From the NCBI RefSeq assembly GCF_004362215.1, contig NZ_SNWR01000001.1, forward strand, positions 7,107,479 through 7,171,478: a DNA stretch of 64,000 nucleotides, given 5' to 3'. Below are positions 51,457 through 59,826 of this stretch, piece after piece. How positions within the stretch are numbered: the stretch's first letter is position 1; each line of letters starts with the position of its first letter. The notes beneath the pieces are model-generated. The model had not been told where the DNA came from and ran no database searches. It worked only from the letters and a program-made list of their open reading frames with translations. This stretch comes from Paractinoplanes brasiliensis. GTDB taxonomy: Bacteria > Actinomycetota > Actinomycetes > Mycobacteriales > Micromonosporaceae. Made by a program: the position numbers and the translations under genes.

Positions 51457-51490
51457 GGCCGCGGGCGCTTTCCACCGGGCGCCCGCGGCC
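51457..51490 (+). terminator. Intercistronic 12-bp hairpin between xylanase and esterase
   Basis: GGCCGCGGGCGC (51457-51468) and GCGCCCGCGGCC (51479-51490) pair exactly around a 10-nt loop, immediately after the xylanase stop and before the esterase ribosome site. It could be a partial terminator or a 3'-end stabiliser setting the ratio of the two products. Confidence 0.6.
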
Positions 51491-51506
51491 TTCCGAGGGG
51501 ATCACC

Positions 51507-52841
51507 ATGAGAACTCTCCGGCGTGCCGTGGTCGCCGTGCTGGCGGCCGCCGGCCTCGCGCTTGCCGCACCCGCCCTCCCGGCCCGGGCCGCGTCCCTGC
51601 AAGAGGTGACCGGTTTCGGCAACAACCCCACCAACCTCCGCATGCACCTGTACGTCCCGGATCGCCTCGCCGCCAACCCGGGTCTGCTCGTGGCCGTGCA
51701 CTACTGCACCGGCACAGGCCCGGCGTTCTATTCCGGCACGGAGTTCGCGTCGCTCGCCGACCAGTACGGGTTCATCGTCATCTACCCGTCGGCCACGCGG
51801 TCGGGCCAGTGTTTCGACGTCTCCACTCCGGGTGCCCTGCGGCACGACGGCAACAGTGACCCGGCCGGCATCGTGTCGATGGTCCGGTACGTGCAGCAGC
51901 GCTACGGCACCGACGTCAACCGCACGTTCGTCTCCGGGGCGTCCTCGGGCGCGATGATGACCAACGTCCTGCTCGGTGACTATCCCGACGTGTTCGCGGC
52001 CGGGTCGGCGTTCGCGGGCGTGCCGTTCGGCTGCTTCGCCACCACCGACGGCTCGATGTGGAACAGCGCCTGCGCCAACGGCCAGGTCTCCAGGACCCCG
52101 CAGGCGTGGGGTGACCTCGTACGGGCGGCCTACCCCGGCTACACCGGCCGGCGTCCCCGCATGCAGGTCATGCACGGCACGAACGACACCACGCTGCGGT
52201 ATCCGAACTTCGGTGAGGAGATCAAGCAGTGGACGAACGTGCTGGGGGTCTCGCAGACGCCGGTGCTCACCGACACCCCGCAGAGCGGCTGGACCCGTAC
52301 GCGGTACGGCTCCTCCGCCGTGCAGGCGCCGGTCGAGGGGATCAGCGTCGCCAACACCGGCCACAACCTGCCGCTGGCGGGCATGGCGCGGCTGGCGATC
52401 TCCTTCTTCGGCCTGGACGGGACCACGACCCCGCCGCCGACGACCCCACCGCCCACCACCCCGCCGCCGACGACTCCACCGCCCACCACGCCTCCGCCGA
52501 CGACGCCTCCGCCCACCGGAGACGCGGCGTGCCGGGTGACGACGACGGTCAACGCGTGGAACACCGGCCTGACCGCGCAGGTGAAGATCGCGAACACCGG
52601 CAGCACCGCGATCAACGGCTGGAGCCTGGGCTTCGCCCTGCCGTCCGGGCAGAGCATCACCTCGGGCTGGAACGCCACCTACTCGCCCACGTCGGGCCAG
52701 GTCACGGCGCGCAACATGAGCTACAACGGCACGATAGCGGCCGGCTCCTCGGTCGAGATCGGCTTCCAGGCCAACCACACCGGGAACAACGCGGCTCCGA
52801 GTGGCTTCACGCTCAACGGCGCGGCGTGTTCCACGACCTGA
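51507..52841 (+). CDS. Secreted PHB-depolymerase-like (CE1) esterase with CBM2
   Basis: A 444-residue exported esterase: signal peptide to ~29, an alpha/beta hydrolase of the PHB depolymerase/CE1 type (about 32-305) with the nucleophile Ser146 in GASSG, HYCTGTGPAFY as the oxyanion region, and a late His in NTGHNLPLAG, a Thr-Pro-Pro repeat linker (about 310-337), and a C-terminal CBM2. Homologues deacetylate xylan or release ferulate; acetyl-xylan esterase is the best guess because of its GH10 neighbour. GAGGGG precedes the ATG. It completes a xylan-degrading pair. Confidence 0.88.
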   Translation: MRTLRRAVVAVLAAAGLALAAPALPARAASLQEVTGFGNNPTNLRMHLYVPDRLAANPGLLVAVHYCTGTGPAFYSGTEFASLADQYGFIVIYPSATRSGQCFDVSTPGALRHDGNSDPAGIVSMVRYVQQRYGTDVNRTFVSGASSGAMMTNVLLGDYPDVFAAGSAFAGVPFGCFATTDGSMWNSACANGQVSRTPQAWGDLVRAAYPGYTGRRPRMQVMHGTNDTTLRYPNFGEEIKQWTNVLGVSQTPVLTDTPQSGWTRTRYGSSAVQAPVEGISVANTGHNLPLAGMARLAISFFGLDGTTTPPPTTPPPTTPPPTTPPPTTPPPTTPPPTGDAACRVTTTVNAWNTGLTAQVKIANTGSTAINGWSLGFALPSGQSITSGWNATYSPTSGQVTARNMSYNGTIAAGSSVEIGFQANHTGNNAAPSGFTLNGAACSTT

Positions 52842-52928
52842 CCGCCGGCCCGGTGTCGGGCTGATCCGGCCGCCGCTCAGGTCAGAAGGCGCCGCCGTTG
52901 GGACCGTCCCCGCGGCGGCGCCTTCCTG

Positions 52929-53987
52929 TCACACGGTCCGCAGGTCGAGGCTGTGCCAGGTGATCTCCTCGTCGCCCGTGGTGGTCGACCACCACAGCAT
53001 GCCGCCGCGCGTGAAGGCGCCGTCGGCGTTGGCGGCGATGTCAACCGTACGGCCGGTGACGATGTCGTGGACGACCAGCCCGGCCACGCCGGTCACCTCG
53101 GTGTCGGGGCCCGGCTCGGCCAGGATCTCGAACCGGTCCAGCACCGCGACGTCGGTGACCGCGGCCTGAGCGGCCCCACCGGCGATCTTGCGGCGGCCGG
53201 TGCCGTCGGGGCGTACCAGGTCGATGCGGTCCAGGGTCTCCTCGCCCATCACCATCGAGCGGCACCACACCGGACCGCAGGTGAGCTGCTCGAGGGCGCC
53301 GCCGGCGGCGATCGGGGTGTCGCGGGCCGTGGTCAGGTTGCGCAGCCGAGGCTCACCCGACGTGGAACCGTCGTCCACCAGCCACGGCCAGGCCGACATC
53401 GACCACTGGCCGGGCTCGACCCGTACGGTCACCTTGCCCCCGCCGACGGGAACCGACCGGATCTCGGTCTGCTTGCCGGCGGCGGCCGCCCAGTGCACCC
53501 GGCCGTCGGCCACCACCAGGTCGTACTGGTTGCCGTAGAACACCGCCTGACCCGTGTCGGAGGTCAGCAGCCGGGCCGGTCCGCCGCCGGTCCGCGCCGC
53601 CCACAACTGCGGCTTGCGGTCCGCTGCCGACTCCATCCAGAACACCTGGCCGTCGCTCGCGGTGAACGCCTCGAACTGCGGGTTCCCGGCGAGCGAGAGC
53701 CGCCGGAGTTCCCGGACCTGATTTCCCGTACGGATCAGCAGCCGCTGCTCGGATCCGGCCGGTGAGGGCGCCGTGCCGACGGCGGTGGTCGCGTCGAGGA
53801 ACAGCGTCGGCGCGAACAGCGGGCCGTCTGGGAGCGAGGCGGGCAGGTCGGCGCGCTTGGCCTGGGGCCAGGCGGCGAGCGCGTCGGTGCGGGCCGGTGG
53901 CGCCGGGGGCCGGTCGTCGTCGCCGGGACCGGTGACGATCAGCGCGGCCCCGGCGGCCAGAGCCACCAGCAGCGGGACCCTCCTCAT
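52929..53987 (-). CDS. Exported beta-propeller-like protein
   Basis: A 352-residue protein with an N-terminal signal anchor (VPLLVALAAGAALIVTG) and no lipobox. The mature part shows repeated beta-strand blocks with Trp or Gly turns (DGQVFWMES, GRVHWAAAAG, RDTPIAAGG, GVAGLVVHDIVTGRTVDIAANADG, read in parts), consistent with a six- or seven-bladed propeller. No catalytic motif is seen. ATG 53987 overlaps the TIGR03943 stop (ATGA at 53984-53987), so it belongs to the permease operon and is probably an extracytoplasmic accessory. Confidence 0.7.
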   Translation of the reverse strand: MRRVPLLVALAAGAALIVTGPGDDDRPPAPPARTDALAAWPQAKRADLPASLPDGPLFAPTLFLDATTAVGTAPSPAGSEQRLLIRTGNQVRELRRLSLAGNPQFEAFTASDGQVFWMESAADRKPQLWAARTGGGPARLLTSDTGQAVFYGNQYDLVVADGRVHWAAAAGKQTEIRSVPVGGGKVTVRVEPGQWSMSAWPWLVDDGSTSGEPRLRNLTTARDTPIAAGGALEQLTCGPVWCRSMVMGEETLDRIDLVRPDGTGRRKIAGGAAQAAVTDVAVLDRFEILAEPGPDTEVTGVAGLVVHDIVTGRTVDIAANADGAFTRGGMLWWSTTTGDEEITWHSLDLRTV

Positions 53988-54691
53988 GCGTACGGCTGTT
54001 TCGGTCGGGGGACCTCCTGCCACGACTTCACCTCGAGGTAGGCCACGTCGACGTTGTTCACCGGGTCCTTGCCGCGCCGGCTGGTGTAGACACCGGTGAC
54101 CTCGACCCACGTGTCGGCGGGGACGTCGATCGGCGCGAGGCCGGTCAGCCCCAGCTTGATCGGGCGGCCGTCGGCGGCGCAGCAGGACAGCACGATCCGG
54201 GCCAGCATCGGGGCCCCGTCGGGGGCGGTGGTGAGGAAACCGGTCAGCCGCAGATCGCGACCGGTGAGGCTGCGGCCCTCGTCGAACAGCGCCCGCGAGG
54301 CGTAATCGATCAGGGTCAGCTCGACCGAGGAACCGGCGGGCAGCGGGGGATAGTCCGAGTCACCGACGGGGGCGGCCACCACGCTTCCGGCCTGATTTGC
54401 CGCGTACGACCCCAGGGCCGGGGGCGCCACCAGCAACAGTCCCAGCACCGGCAGCAGGAGCAGCCACCCGACGCGCGGAGCGTGATGCTCGTGGTCGTGC
54501 TCGGCCTGCTCGGTCGCCCGCCACGAATGCCAGATCGTCATGACGGCCGCCGCCACCAGCAGCAGACCCGTGGCGATCAGGAACGGCCGCAGACCCTCCT
54601 TGACGTACCGCAGATAGAGGTCGGTGAGTGAGGCGCGCAGGATCGCACCCCCGAACAGCAGCAGGACGACACCCTGGGTCAAGCGGCTCAC
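53984..54691 (-). CDS. TIGR03943-family membrane protein
   Basis: A 235-residue protein of the TIGR03943/DUF1980 family: two or three N-terminal membrane helices (GVVLLLFGGAILRASL, FLIATGLLLVAAAVMTI, VGWLLLLPVLGLLLVAPP), a His-rich loop (HDHEHHAP) that may bind metal, and a C-terminal domain with the Cys pair VLSCCAADGRPIK. In B. subtilis the YcgQ homologue is paired with the YcgR permease and is zinc-regulated. GTG 54691 overlaps the upstream permease stop (GTGA). Confidence 0.85.
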   Translation of the reverse strand: MSRLTQGVVLLLFGGAILRASLTDLYLRYVKEGLRPFLIATGLLLVAAAVMTIWHSWRATEQAEHDHEHHAPRVGWLLLLPVLGLLLVAPPALGSYAANQAGSVVAAPVGDSDYPPLPAGSSVELTLIDYASRALFDEGRSLTGRDLRLTGFLTTAPDGAPMLARIVLSCCAADGRPIKLGLTGLAPIDVPADTWVEVTGVYTSRRGKDPVNNVDVAYLEVKSWQEVPRPKQPYA

Positions 54692-55764
54692 AGCAGCACC
54701 AGCCCGATTCCGGTCGCGACCAGCACCGCGACGACGAAGGTGGCCGGCGCGAACCGGGCCGCGAACCGGCGGCCGAACACCCCGGTCTGCATCGAGATCA
54801 GCTTGAGGTCGACCATCGGCCCCACCACCAGGAACACCAATCGTGACGTGAGCGAGAACTGGCTCAGCGAGGCCGCCACGAACGCGTCGGCCTCGCTGCA
54901 GATCGACAGCAGCACGGCCAGCACCGCCAGGGCGAGGATCGACAGCACCTCACTGGACGCCAAGCCGGTCAGCCAGGCCTCCGGGACCACCACGTTGATC
55001 GTCGCCGCGGCGGCCGCGCCGACCACCAGGAAACCGCCCGCGTGCAGCACGTCGTGCCGGCAGGCGGCCCAGAACGCGCGCCCCCTCGACATGTCGTCCA
55101 GCTCGGGCCGGTGCGGCAGCCGGATCCACTCGGCCCGGCCCAGGCGCAGCCACAACCACCCGATCAGCACGGCGACCACCAGGCTCGCGACACCCCGGGC
55201 AACGGCCATCTCGGGCCGCCCCGGGAACGCGACCACCGTGGCCGTCAGCACAATCGGGTTGATCGCCGGCGCCGCCAGCAGAAAAGCCAGCGCCGCGGCC
55301 GGCGTGACCCCGCGGCGGATCAACGACCCGGCGATCGGCACGCTGCCGCACTCGCACCCGGGCAGCACCACCCCGGCCAGGCTCGCGGCCGGCACGGCCA
55401 GCGCCGGGTGACCCGGCAGGGCCTTGGCCCAGAAGGAGCGCGGCACGTAGACCGCGATCACGGCCGACAGCGCCACCCCGAACACCAGGAACGGCGCCGC
55501 CTGCACCAGCACCGACACGAAAACCGTGGTCCATGTCTGCAGGGCCGGCCCGGAGACCAGCTCGGACAGCGGCCCGCGGAACACCACCAGCAGCACGAGC
55601 AGCCCGGCAAGAATTTCGAGCGACCCGATCGCCCGCTCGCCCTTGCCGCTCTTGTCGCTCTTGTCGTGCGACTTGCCGTGCCCGACGCCGCGCGGGTCGT
55701 CGTCCGGAGGCTGGTCCGGCGAGTTCCAGTCGATGTCCTCGACGTCGAGGCGGGAGGGGGGCAA
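54688..55764 (-). CDS. UPF0718 (YraQ/YcgR-like) permease
   Basis: A 358-residue inner-membrane protein with about eight helices after a ~50-residue polar N-terminus. Two conserved motifs are PGCECGSVPIAGSL (Cys pair in a membrane helix) and APAINPIVL, both typical of DUF318 permeases and probably lining a metal or metalloid path. The TTG start at 55764 has GGAG 7 nt upstream and is the only well-supported start. It heads the operon with TIGR03943 and the propeller protein. Zinc or arsenic handling is inferred from homologues. Confidence 0.83.
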   Translation of the reverse strand: MPPSRLDVEDIDWNSPDQPPDDDPRGVGHGKSHDKSDKSGKGERAIGSLEILAGLLVLLVVFRGPLSELVSGPALQTWTTVFVSVLVQAAPFLVFGVALSAVIAVYVPRSFWAKALPGHPALAVPAASLAGVVLPGCECGSVPIAGSLIRRGVTPAAALAFLLAAPAINPIVLTATVVAFPGRPEMAVARGVASLVVAVLIGWLWLRLGRAEWIRLPHRPELDDMSRGRAFWAACRHDVLHAGGFLVVGAAAAATINVVVPEAWLTGLASSEVLSILALAVLAVLLSICSEADAFVAASLSQFSLTSRLVFLVVGPMVDLKLISMQTGVFGRRFAARFAPATFVVAVLVATGIGLVLL

Positions 55765-55852
55765 GAGTCACTCCAATGCGGTCGGCCGCGCCCAACATAC
55801 CCGTCCGGACCCGCCCCGCCCGCACCCCGCTCGGGGGAATCTCCGGCTGACC

Positions 55853-55878
55853 TGAACTGCGCATATGTTCATCTATGC
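55853..55878. promoter_or_regulatory. AT-rich inverted repeats in the Uma2/permease divergent region
   Basis: TGAAC (55853-55857) and GTTCA (55867-55871) are 9 bp apart; GCATA (55861-55865) and TATGC (55874-55878) are 8 bp apart and interleave with them. The AT-richness against the GC-rich background suggests an operator for the permease operon. Confidence 0.35.
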
Positions 55879-55958
55879 ATGCGCCGGGAGGGCCACCCCG
55901 CCAAGCCGGCGGCGCGGTATCTTGGGCCTGGTCGCCGATCCCGTTCCAGGAGGTGTTC

Positions 55959-56525
55959 ATGACTGCCGAGATGGTTGCGCCGGCCTGGATGCATCAGCAG
56001 GTCACGGCCGAGCAGTACGACTCGTGGACAGAGGAGCAGTGCGCGGGTATCGAGATCGTGGACGGGATGGTCGTCGTGAGTCCGAGCGCGTCCAAGCGAC
56101 ACAACCGTGTAGCCCGGCTCCTGGCAAACGCCCTCGACGCCGCCGCGGGGCCGGACTGGAACGCCGACACCGACTTCGACGTCCGGCTTCACGATGTGCC
56201 GCTGACCAACCGCCGCCCCGACGTGACGGTGTACCGGGCCGACACCCTGGACGTGCTGCCGACCCGGCCCGAGCATGTGCTCCTGGTGGTCGAGGTTGTC
56301 TCGCCCGGGTCGGAGACGACCGACCGGATCGTCAAGGCCGACCAGTATGCCAAGGTCGGCATCCAGTTCTATTGGCGTGTCGAGCAGGCCGCGACGGGCA
56401 CACCACTTGTCTACACGTACGTGCTCGATCCCGCGGCGGGACGCTACCGCGACGGGGAGGTCTTCACCGGCGTCGTCAAGACGGCTGCGCCCTTCCCGGT
56501 CGAGGTCGATCTCGGCCGAGTGTGA
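55959..56525 (+). CDS. Uma2-family (DUF820) putative endonuclease
   Basis: A 188-residue protein of the Uma2/DUF820 family: YDSWTEEQCAGIEIVDGMVVVSPSASKRHN (Glu-Asp-Gly start of the fold), then NRRPDVTVYRAD, VLLVVEVVSPGSETTDRIVKADQYAKVGIQFYW, read in parts. The PD-(D/E)xK-like catalytic residues, Asp in RPDV, Glu in VVEVVSPGS and a following Lys, are present. Function is unknown; expansions of these genes occur in cyanobacteria and actinobacteria. ATG 55959 has CAGGAGG 5 nt upstream. It converges on pobA with a 6-bp gap. Confidence 0.83.
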   Translation: MTAEMVAPAWMHQQVTAEQYDSWTEEQCAGIEIVDGMVVVSPSASKRHNRVARLLANALDAAAGPDWNADTDFDVRLHDVPLTNRRPDVTVYRADTLDVLPTRPEHVLLVVEVVSPGSETTDRIVKADQYAKVGIQFYWRVEQAATGTPLVYTYVLDPAAGRYRDGEVFTGVVKTAAPFPVEVDLGRV

Positions 56526-56531
56526 GCGTCG

Positions 56532-57689
56532 TCAGAGGCCGATCGGCAGGCCGGCGTAGTTCTCAGCCAGGCCGGTGGCGCCGGCCTGGCTGGTGGTGAC
56601 CCAGCGCAGCTGGGAGAGCTGCAGCTGGGCGTCGAACGGGTCGCCGCTCGCGTGCAGCATCGTGGTCATCCACCACGAGAAGTGGGTGCACCGCCAGACC
56701 CGGCGCAGAGCGTCGTCGGAGTAGCTGTCGGCGAACCGTGAATCCCCCTCGACCAGCAGCGCCACCAACGCCCGGCTCAGCAGCGCCACGTCGGCGACGG
56801 CCAGGTTGAGCCCCTTCGCGCCGGTCGGCGGCACGATGTGGGCGGCGTCCCCGGCCAGGAACAGCCGGCCCCGCCGCATCGGGGTCTGCACGTAGCTGCG
56901 CATCGGCAGCACGCTCTTGTCGGTGACCGGCCCCGGCGTCAGCTTCCAGCCGTCCTGCCCGTGCCCGAGCCGCTTGGCCAGCTCGGCCCAGACCCGGTCG
57001 TCGGGCCAGTCGGCCGGGTCGGTCCCGTTCGGCACCTGCAGGTAGAGCCGGCTCACCGTCTCGGAGCGCATCGAGTGCAGCGCGAACCCGTCCGGGTGCC
57101 ACGCGTAGATCAGCTCGTCGGTCGACGGCGCCACATCGGCCAGGATCCCGAGCCACGAGTACGGGTACACCCGCTCGAACCGTTCGTCCGGCGCCGCCGC
57201 GGCGCGTGCGGGGCCGAACGACCCGTCGCAGCCCGCGATCACATCCGCGTCCAGCCGTCGCGCCTTCCCCGCCGAGTCCACGAAGGTCACGTACGGCCGA
57301 TCCTCCACCGAATGCAGCACCACGTCGCTGACCTCGTAGCGCACGTCCGCCGTACCCGCCGCCACCAGGTCCTTCTGCACCTCGGTCTGGCCGTAGACCC
57401 AGACGCTGCGCCCGGCCAGGTCGACGAAGTCCAGGTGGTGCCGCTCGCCGGGCATCTGCAGATAGATCCCGCGGTGCTCGTGGCCCTCGGCGCGCAACCG
57501 ATCGCCCAGCCCCACCGACTCCAGCAGCTCGACGCTCGAGCTCTCCAGGATGCCGGCCCGGATGCGGGCGGCCACGTACTCCTGCGAGCGGGTCTCGATC
57601 ACCACCGCCTCGACGCCGCCGCGGTGCAGCAGGTGGGCGAGGAGCAGACCGGCCGGGCCGGCGCCGATGATGGCGACCTGGGTGCGCAT
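56532..57689 (-). CDS. pobA: 4-hydroxybenzoate 3-monooxygenase
   Basis: A 385-residue FAD-dependent aromatic hydroxylase that turns 4-hydroxybenzoate into protocatechuate with NAD(P)H and oxygen. Visible are the FAD Rossmann motif GAGPAG near residue 9, the second FAD motif FLAGDAAHIVPPTGAKGLN, read in part, and the DG motif AGCDGSFGPAR. Its product is the substrate of the pcaHG dioxygenase encoded 850 bp away in the divergent operon. ATG 57689 starts the Rossmann fold; longer in-frame starts would run into the IclR stop. It lies 4 bp after iclR on the same strand. Confidence 0.92.
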   Translation of the reverse strand: MRTQVAIIGAGPAGLLLAHLLHRGGVEAVVIETRSQEYVAARIRAGILESSSVELLESVGLGDRLRAEGHEHRGIYLQMPGERHHLDFVDLAGRSVWVYGQTEVQKDLVAAGTADVRYEVSDVVLHSVEDRPYVTFVDSAGKARRLDADVIAGCDGSFGPARAAAAPDERFERVYPYSWLGILADVAPSTDELIYAWHPDGFALHSMRSETVSRLYLQVPNGTDPADWPDDRVWAELAKRLGHGQDGWKLTPGPVTDKSVLPMRSYVQTPMRRGRLFLAGDAAHIVPPTGAKGLNLAVADVALLSRALVALLVEGDSRFADSYSDDALRRVWRCTHFSWWMTTMLHASGDPFDAQLQLSQLRWVTTSQAGATGLAENYAGLPIGL

Positions 57690-57693
57690 GGGT

Positions 57694-58473
57694 TCAGCCA
57701 ACGGCAGCCCCGGCGCCGCGGGCAAGGACCTGTTTCCGTTCAGCGGAAGCCAGCGTACGGCCGATCCCGTGGGCTGCCACCTGCAACGCCGACACCAGCC
57801 GGGCCTGTTCACGCCGCAGGTCCGGCACGACGATGCCGAGCGCCGCCACGACGTCGTCGGCAGGACCCCGTACGGGCACCGCGACCGAGCACGCGCCCAG
57901 GCTCATCTCCTCACCCGTGGTCGCGTACCCGTCGGAGCGGACGCGGCGGAGCTGCTCGGCCAGCCGGGCCGGTTGGGTGATCGTGTACGGCGTGACCCGT
58001 GTCAGCCGCGCGAACGCCTCCCGCCGTACGGGCTCCGGAGCGTACGCGAGAAGCACCTTGCCGACCCCCGTGGCGTGCAGCGGAAGCCTCGACCCGACCT
58101 TGCTGACCACCGGCACCGACACGTGCCCCGACAACCGGTCGACGTACAGCGCCTCGCAGCCGTCGCGGACCGCCAGATGCACCGTGGCCAGGGTGGCGCC
58201 GTACAGGTCGTGCAGGAACGGCGACGCGGCCTGGCGCAGCCCGGACTGCACCGGCGCGAGCAGCCCGAGATCCCACAACCGGCGCCCGATCACGTATTCG
58301 CCCGAGTCCAGCCGGGCCAGCGCACCCCACTCGCGCAGCTCGCCGACCAGCCGGTGCGCCGTCGCCAGCGGCAGCCCGGACCGGCGGCTGAGCTCGCTCA
58401 ACGTCAGGCTGCGGTGCTCCGCGTCGTAAGCGCCGAGCAACGCCAGGGCCCGGGAGGTCACACTGGCCGCCAT
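57694..58473 (-). CDS. IclR-family regulator of the pob/pca cluster
   Basis: A 259-residue IclR regulator: winged helix (VTSRALALLGAYDAEHRSLTLSELSRRSGLPLATAHRLVGEL, read in parts) and an effector domain from ~85 with LPLHATGVGKVLLAY. IclR-type PcaR/PcaU/PobR proteins activate or repress protocatechuate genes; this one is placed between pobA and pcaH, so it probably controls both directions. ATG 58473 has GGAAGGGG upstream, and that ribosome site lies within an inverted repeat. Confidence 0.88.
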   Translation of the reverse strand: MAASVTSRALALLGAYDAEHRSLTLSELSRRSGLPLATAHRLVGELREWGALARLDSGEYVIGRRLWDLGLLAPVQSGLRQAASPFLHDLYGATLATVHLAVRDGCEALYVDRLSGHVSVPVVSKVGSRLPLHATGVGKVLLAYAPEPVRREAFARLTRVTPYTITQPARLAEQLRRVRSDGYATTGEEMSLGACSVAVPVRGPADDVVAALGIVVPDLRREQARLVSALQVAAHGIGRTLASAERKQVLARGAGAAVG

Positions 58474-58480
58474 GGGCACC

Positions 58481-58499
58481 CCTTCCACTGGACGGAAGG
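58481..58499. promoter_or_regulatory. IclR operator candidate
   Basis: CCTTCC (58481-58486) and GGAAGG (58494-58499) are perfect inverted arms 7 bp apart in the 69-bp divergent region, of the TTCC-N7-GGAA type seen at IclR sites. Confidence 0.5.
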
Positions 58500-58529
58500 C
58501 AAGTATCGTGCCGCCGCCGTCGCCTGGTC

Positions 58530-58535
58530 TAGCGT
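58530..58535 (+). promoter_or_regulatory. -10 element of the leaderless pcaH promoter
   Basis: TAGCGT ends 7 nt before the GTG at 58543; there is no Shine-Dalgarno. Confidence 0.5.
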
Positions 58536-58542
58536 CCCCACC

Positions 58543-59268
58543 GTGACGACCCAGGCCGACATCAGCCGCGAGATCGACGAGCTGCGGGGGAGCGGGGGAC
58601 CGCAGCCCCGCCTGGACTACCCGCCCTATCGCAGCAGCGTCCTGCGGCACCCGACCCGCGACCGGCAACTGGTCGACCCCGAGGGCGTCGAGCTGTGGGC
58701 GCCCTGCTTCGGGCACGCCGACGTCGCCGCGACCGAGGCCGACCTGACGATCCAGCGCTCGGGCGAGCCGCTGGGTGAACGCATGGTCGTCACCGGGCGG
58801 ATCACCGACGGCGAGGGACGACCCGTACGGAATCAGCTTGTCGAAATCTGGCAGGCCAACGCGTCGGGGCGTTACTGGCATCAACGCGACCAGCACCCGG
58901 CCCCGCTCGACCCCAACTTCGTCGGCGCCGGCCGCTGCCTGACCGACTCCGACGGCGTCTACTCGTTCCAGACGATCAAGCCGGGCGCGTACCCGTGGCG
59001 CAACCACGTCAACGCGTGGCGGCCCGCGCACATCCACTTCTCGCTGTTCGGCACCGACTTCACGCAACGCCTGGTGACACAGATGTACTTCCCGGGCGAC
59101 CCGCTGTTCGACCTCGACCCGATCTATCAGTCGATCACCGACCCCAAGGCGCGCGAACTGCTCGTCGCCACCTACGACCACGACCTGACGACACCGGAGT
59201 ACCGGCTCGGCTACCGGTGGGACATCGTGCTCAGCGGCACCCACCGCACGCCCCTGGAGGAAGAGTGA
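58543..59268 (+). CDS. pcaH: Protocatechuate 3,4-dioxygenase beta subunit
   Basis: A 241-residue catalytic subunit of the intradiol dioxygenase that opens the protocatechuate ring to 3-carboxy-cis,cis-muconate. The non-haem iron ligands Tyr111 (SGRYWHQ), Tyr150 (PGAYPW), His163 and His165 (AHIHF) are visible. The GTG start is leaderless (TAGCGT 7 nt before). Its stop overlaps the pcaG GTG start (GTGA at 59265-59268), giving equimolar subunits. Confidence 0.95.
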   Translation: MTTQADISREIDELRGSGGPQPRLDYPPYRSSVLRHPTRDRQLVDPEGVELWAPCFGHADVAATEADLTIQRSGEPLGERMVVTGRITDGEGRPVRNQLVEIWQANASGRYWHQRDQHPAPLDPNFVGAGRCLTDSDGVYSFQTIKPGAYPWRNHVNAWRPAHIHFSLFGTDFTQRLVTQMYFPGDPLFDLDPIYQSITDPKARELLVATYDHDLTTPEYRLGYRWDIVLSGTHRTPLEEE

Positions 59269-59807
59269 GCATCGCACCCGGTCAGACCGTCGGGCCGTTC
59301 CTCCACCTGGGCCTCACCGTCGAAGGCGGCAACCTCCTCGTTCCCCCGGGCCACCCCGACGCCGTACGCCTCCACGGGCGCGTCCTGGACGGTGCGGGCG
59401 CCGGCGTTCCCGACTCGGCGATCGAGATCTGGCAAGCCGACGGGTCGGGCCGTGTGCCCCGTGCCACCGGCTCCCTGCACCGCGACGGTTTCACGTTCAC
59501 CGGGTGGGGCAGGAGCCAGACCGACGGCGACGGCAACTACTGGTTCTCCACGCTGGTCCCGGGCGCGACCTCGCCGGGGCGCCGCCCGTTCATCGCGGTC
59601 ACCGTGTTCGCCCGCGGGCTCACCGACCGCCTCTTCACGCGCGCCTACCTTCCCGGCGACGAACCGGATCCGCTGCTCGACGGGCTCGAACCCGGGCTGC
59701 GCGATACGCTGATCGTCAGTCGCGAGGAGCGCGGGCTGCTCTTCGACATCCACCTGCAGGGCGAAGGTGAGACGGTGTTCCTGAGCTATCCCCGGCAGGC
59801 CCGGTGA
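59265..59807 (+). CDS. pcaG: Protocatechuate 3,4-dioxygenase alpha subunit
   Basis: A 180-residue subunit (SIAPGQTVGPFLHLGL, IEIWQADGSGRVPR, GDGNYWFSTLVPG, read in parts). It lacks the iron ligands of PcaH, as expected for the alpha chain, and completes the substrate pocket of the alpha-beta protomer. GTG 59265 overlaps the pcaH stop. pcaB begins 19 bp after its stop. Confidence 0.93.
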   Translation: MSIAPGQTVGPFLHLGLTVEGGNLLVPPGHPDAVRLHGRVLDGAGAGVPDSAIEIWQADGSGRVPRATGSLHRDGFTFTGWGRSQTDGDGNYWFSTLVPGATSPGRRPFIAVTVFARGLTDRLFTRAYLPGDEPDPLLDGLEPGLRDTLIVSREERGLLFDIHLQGEGETVFLSYPRQAR

Positions 59808-59826
59808 CCCTTCTCCGGCCGGTCCG

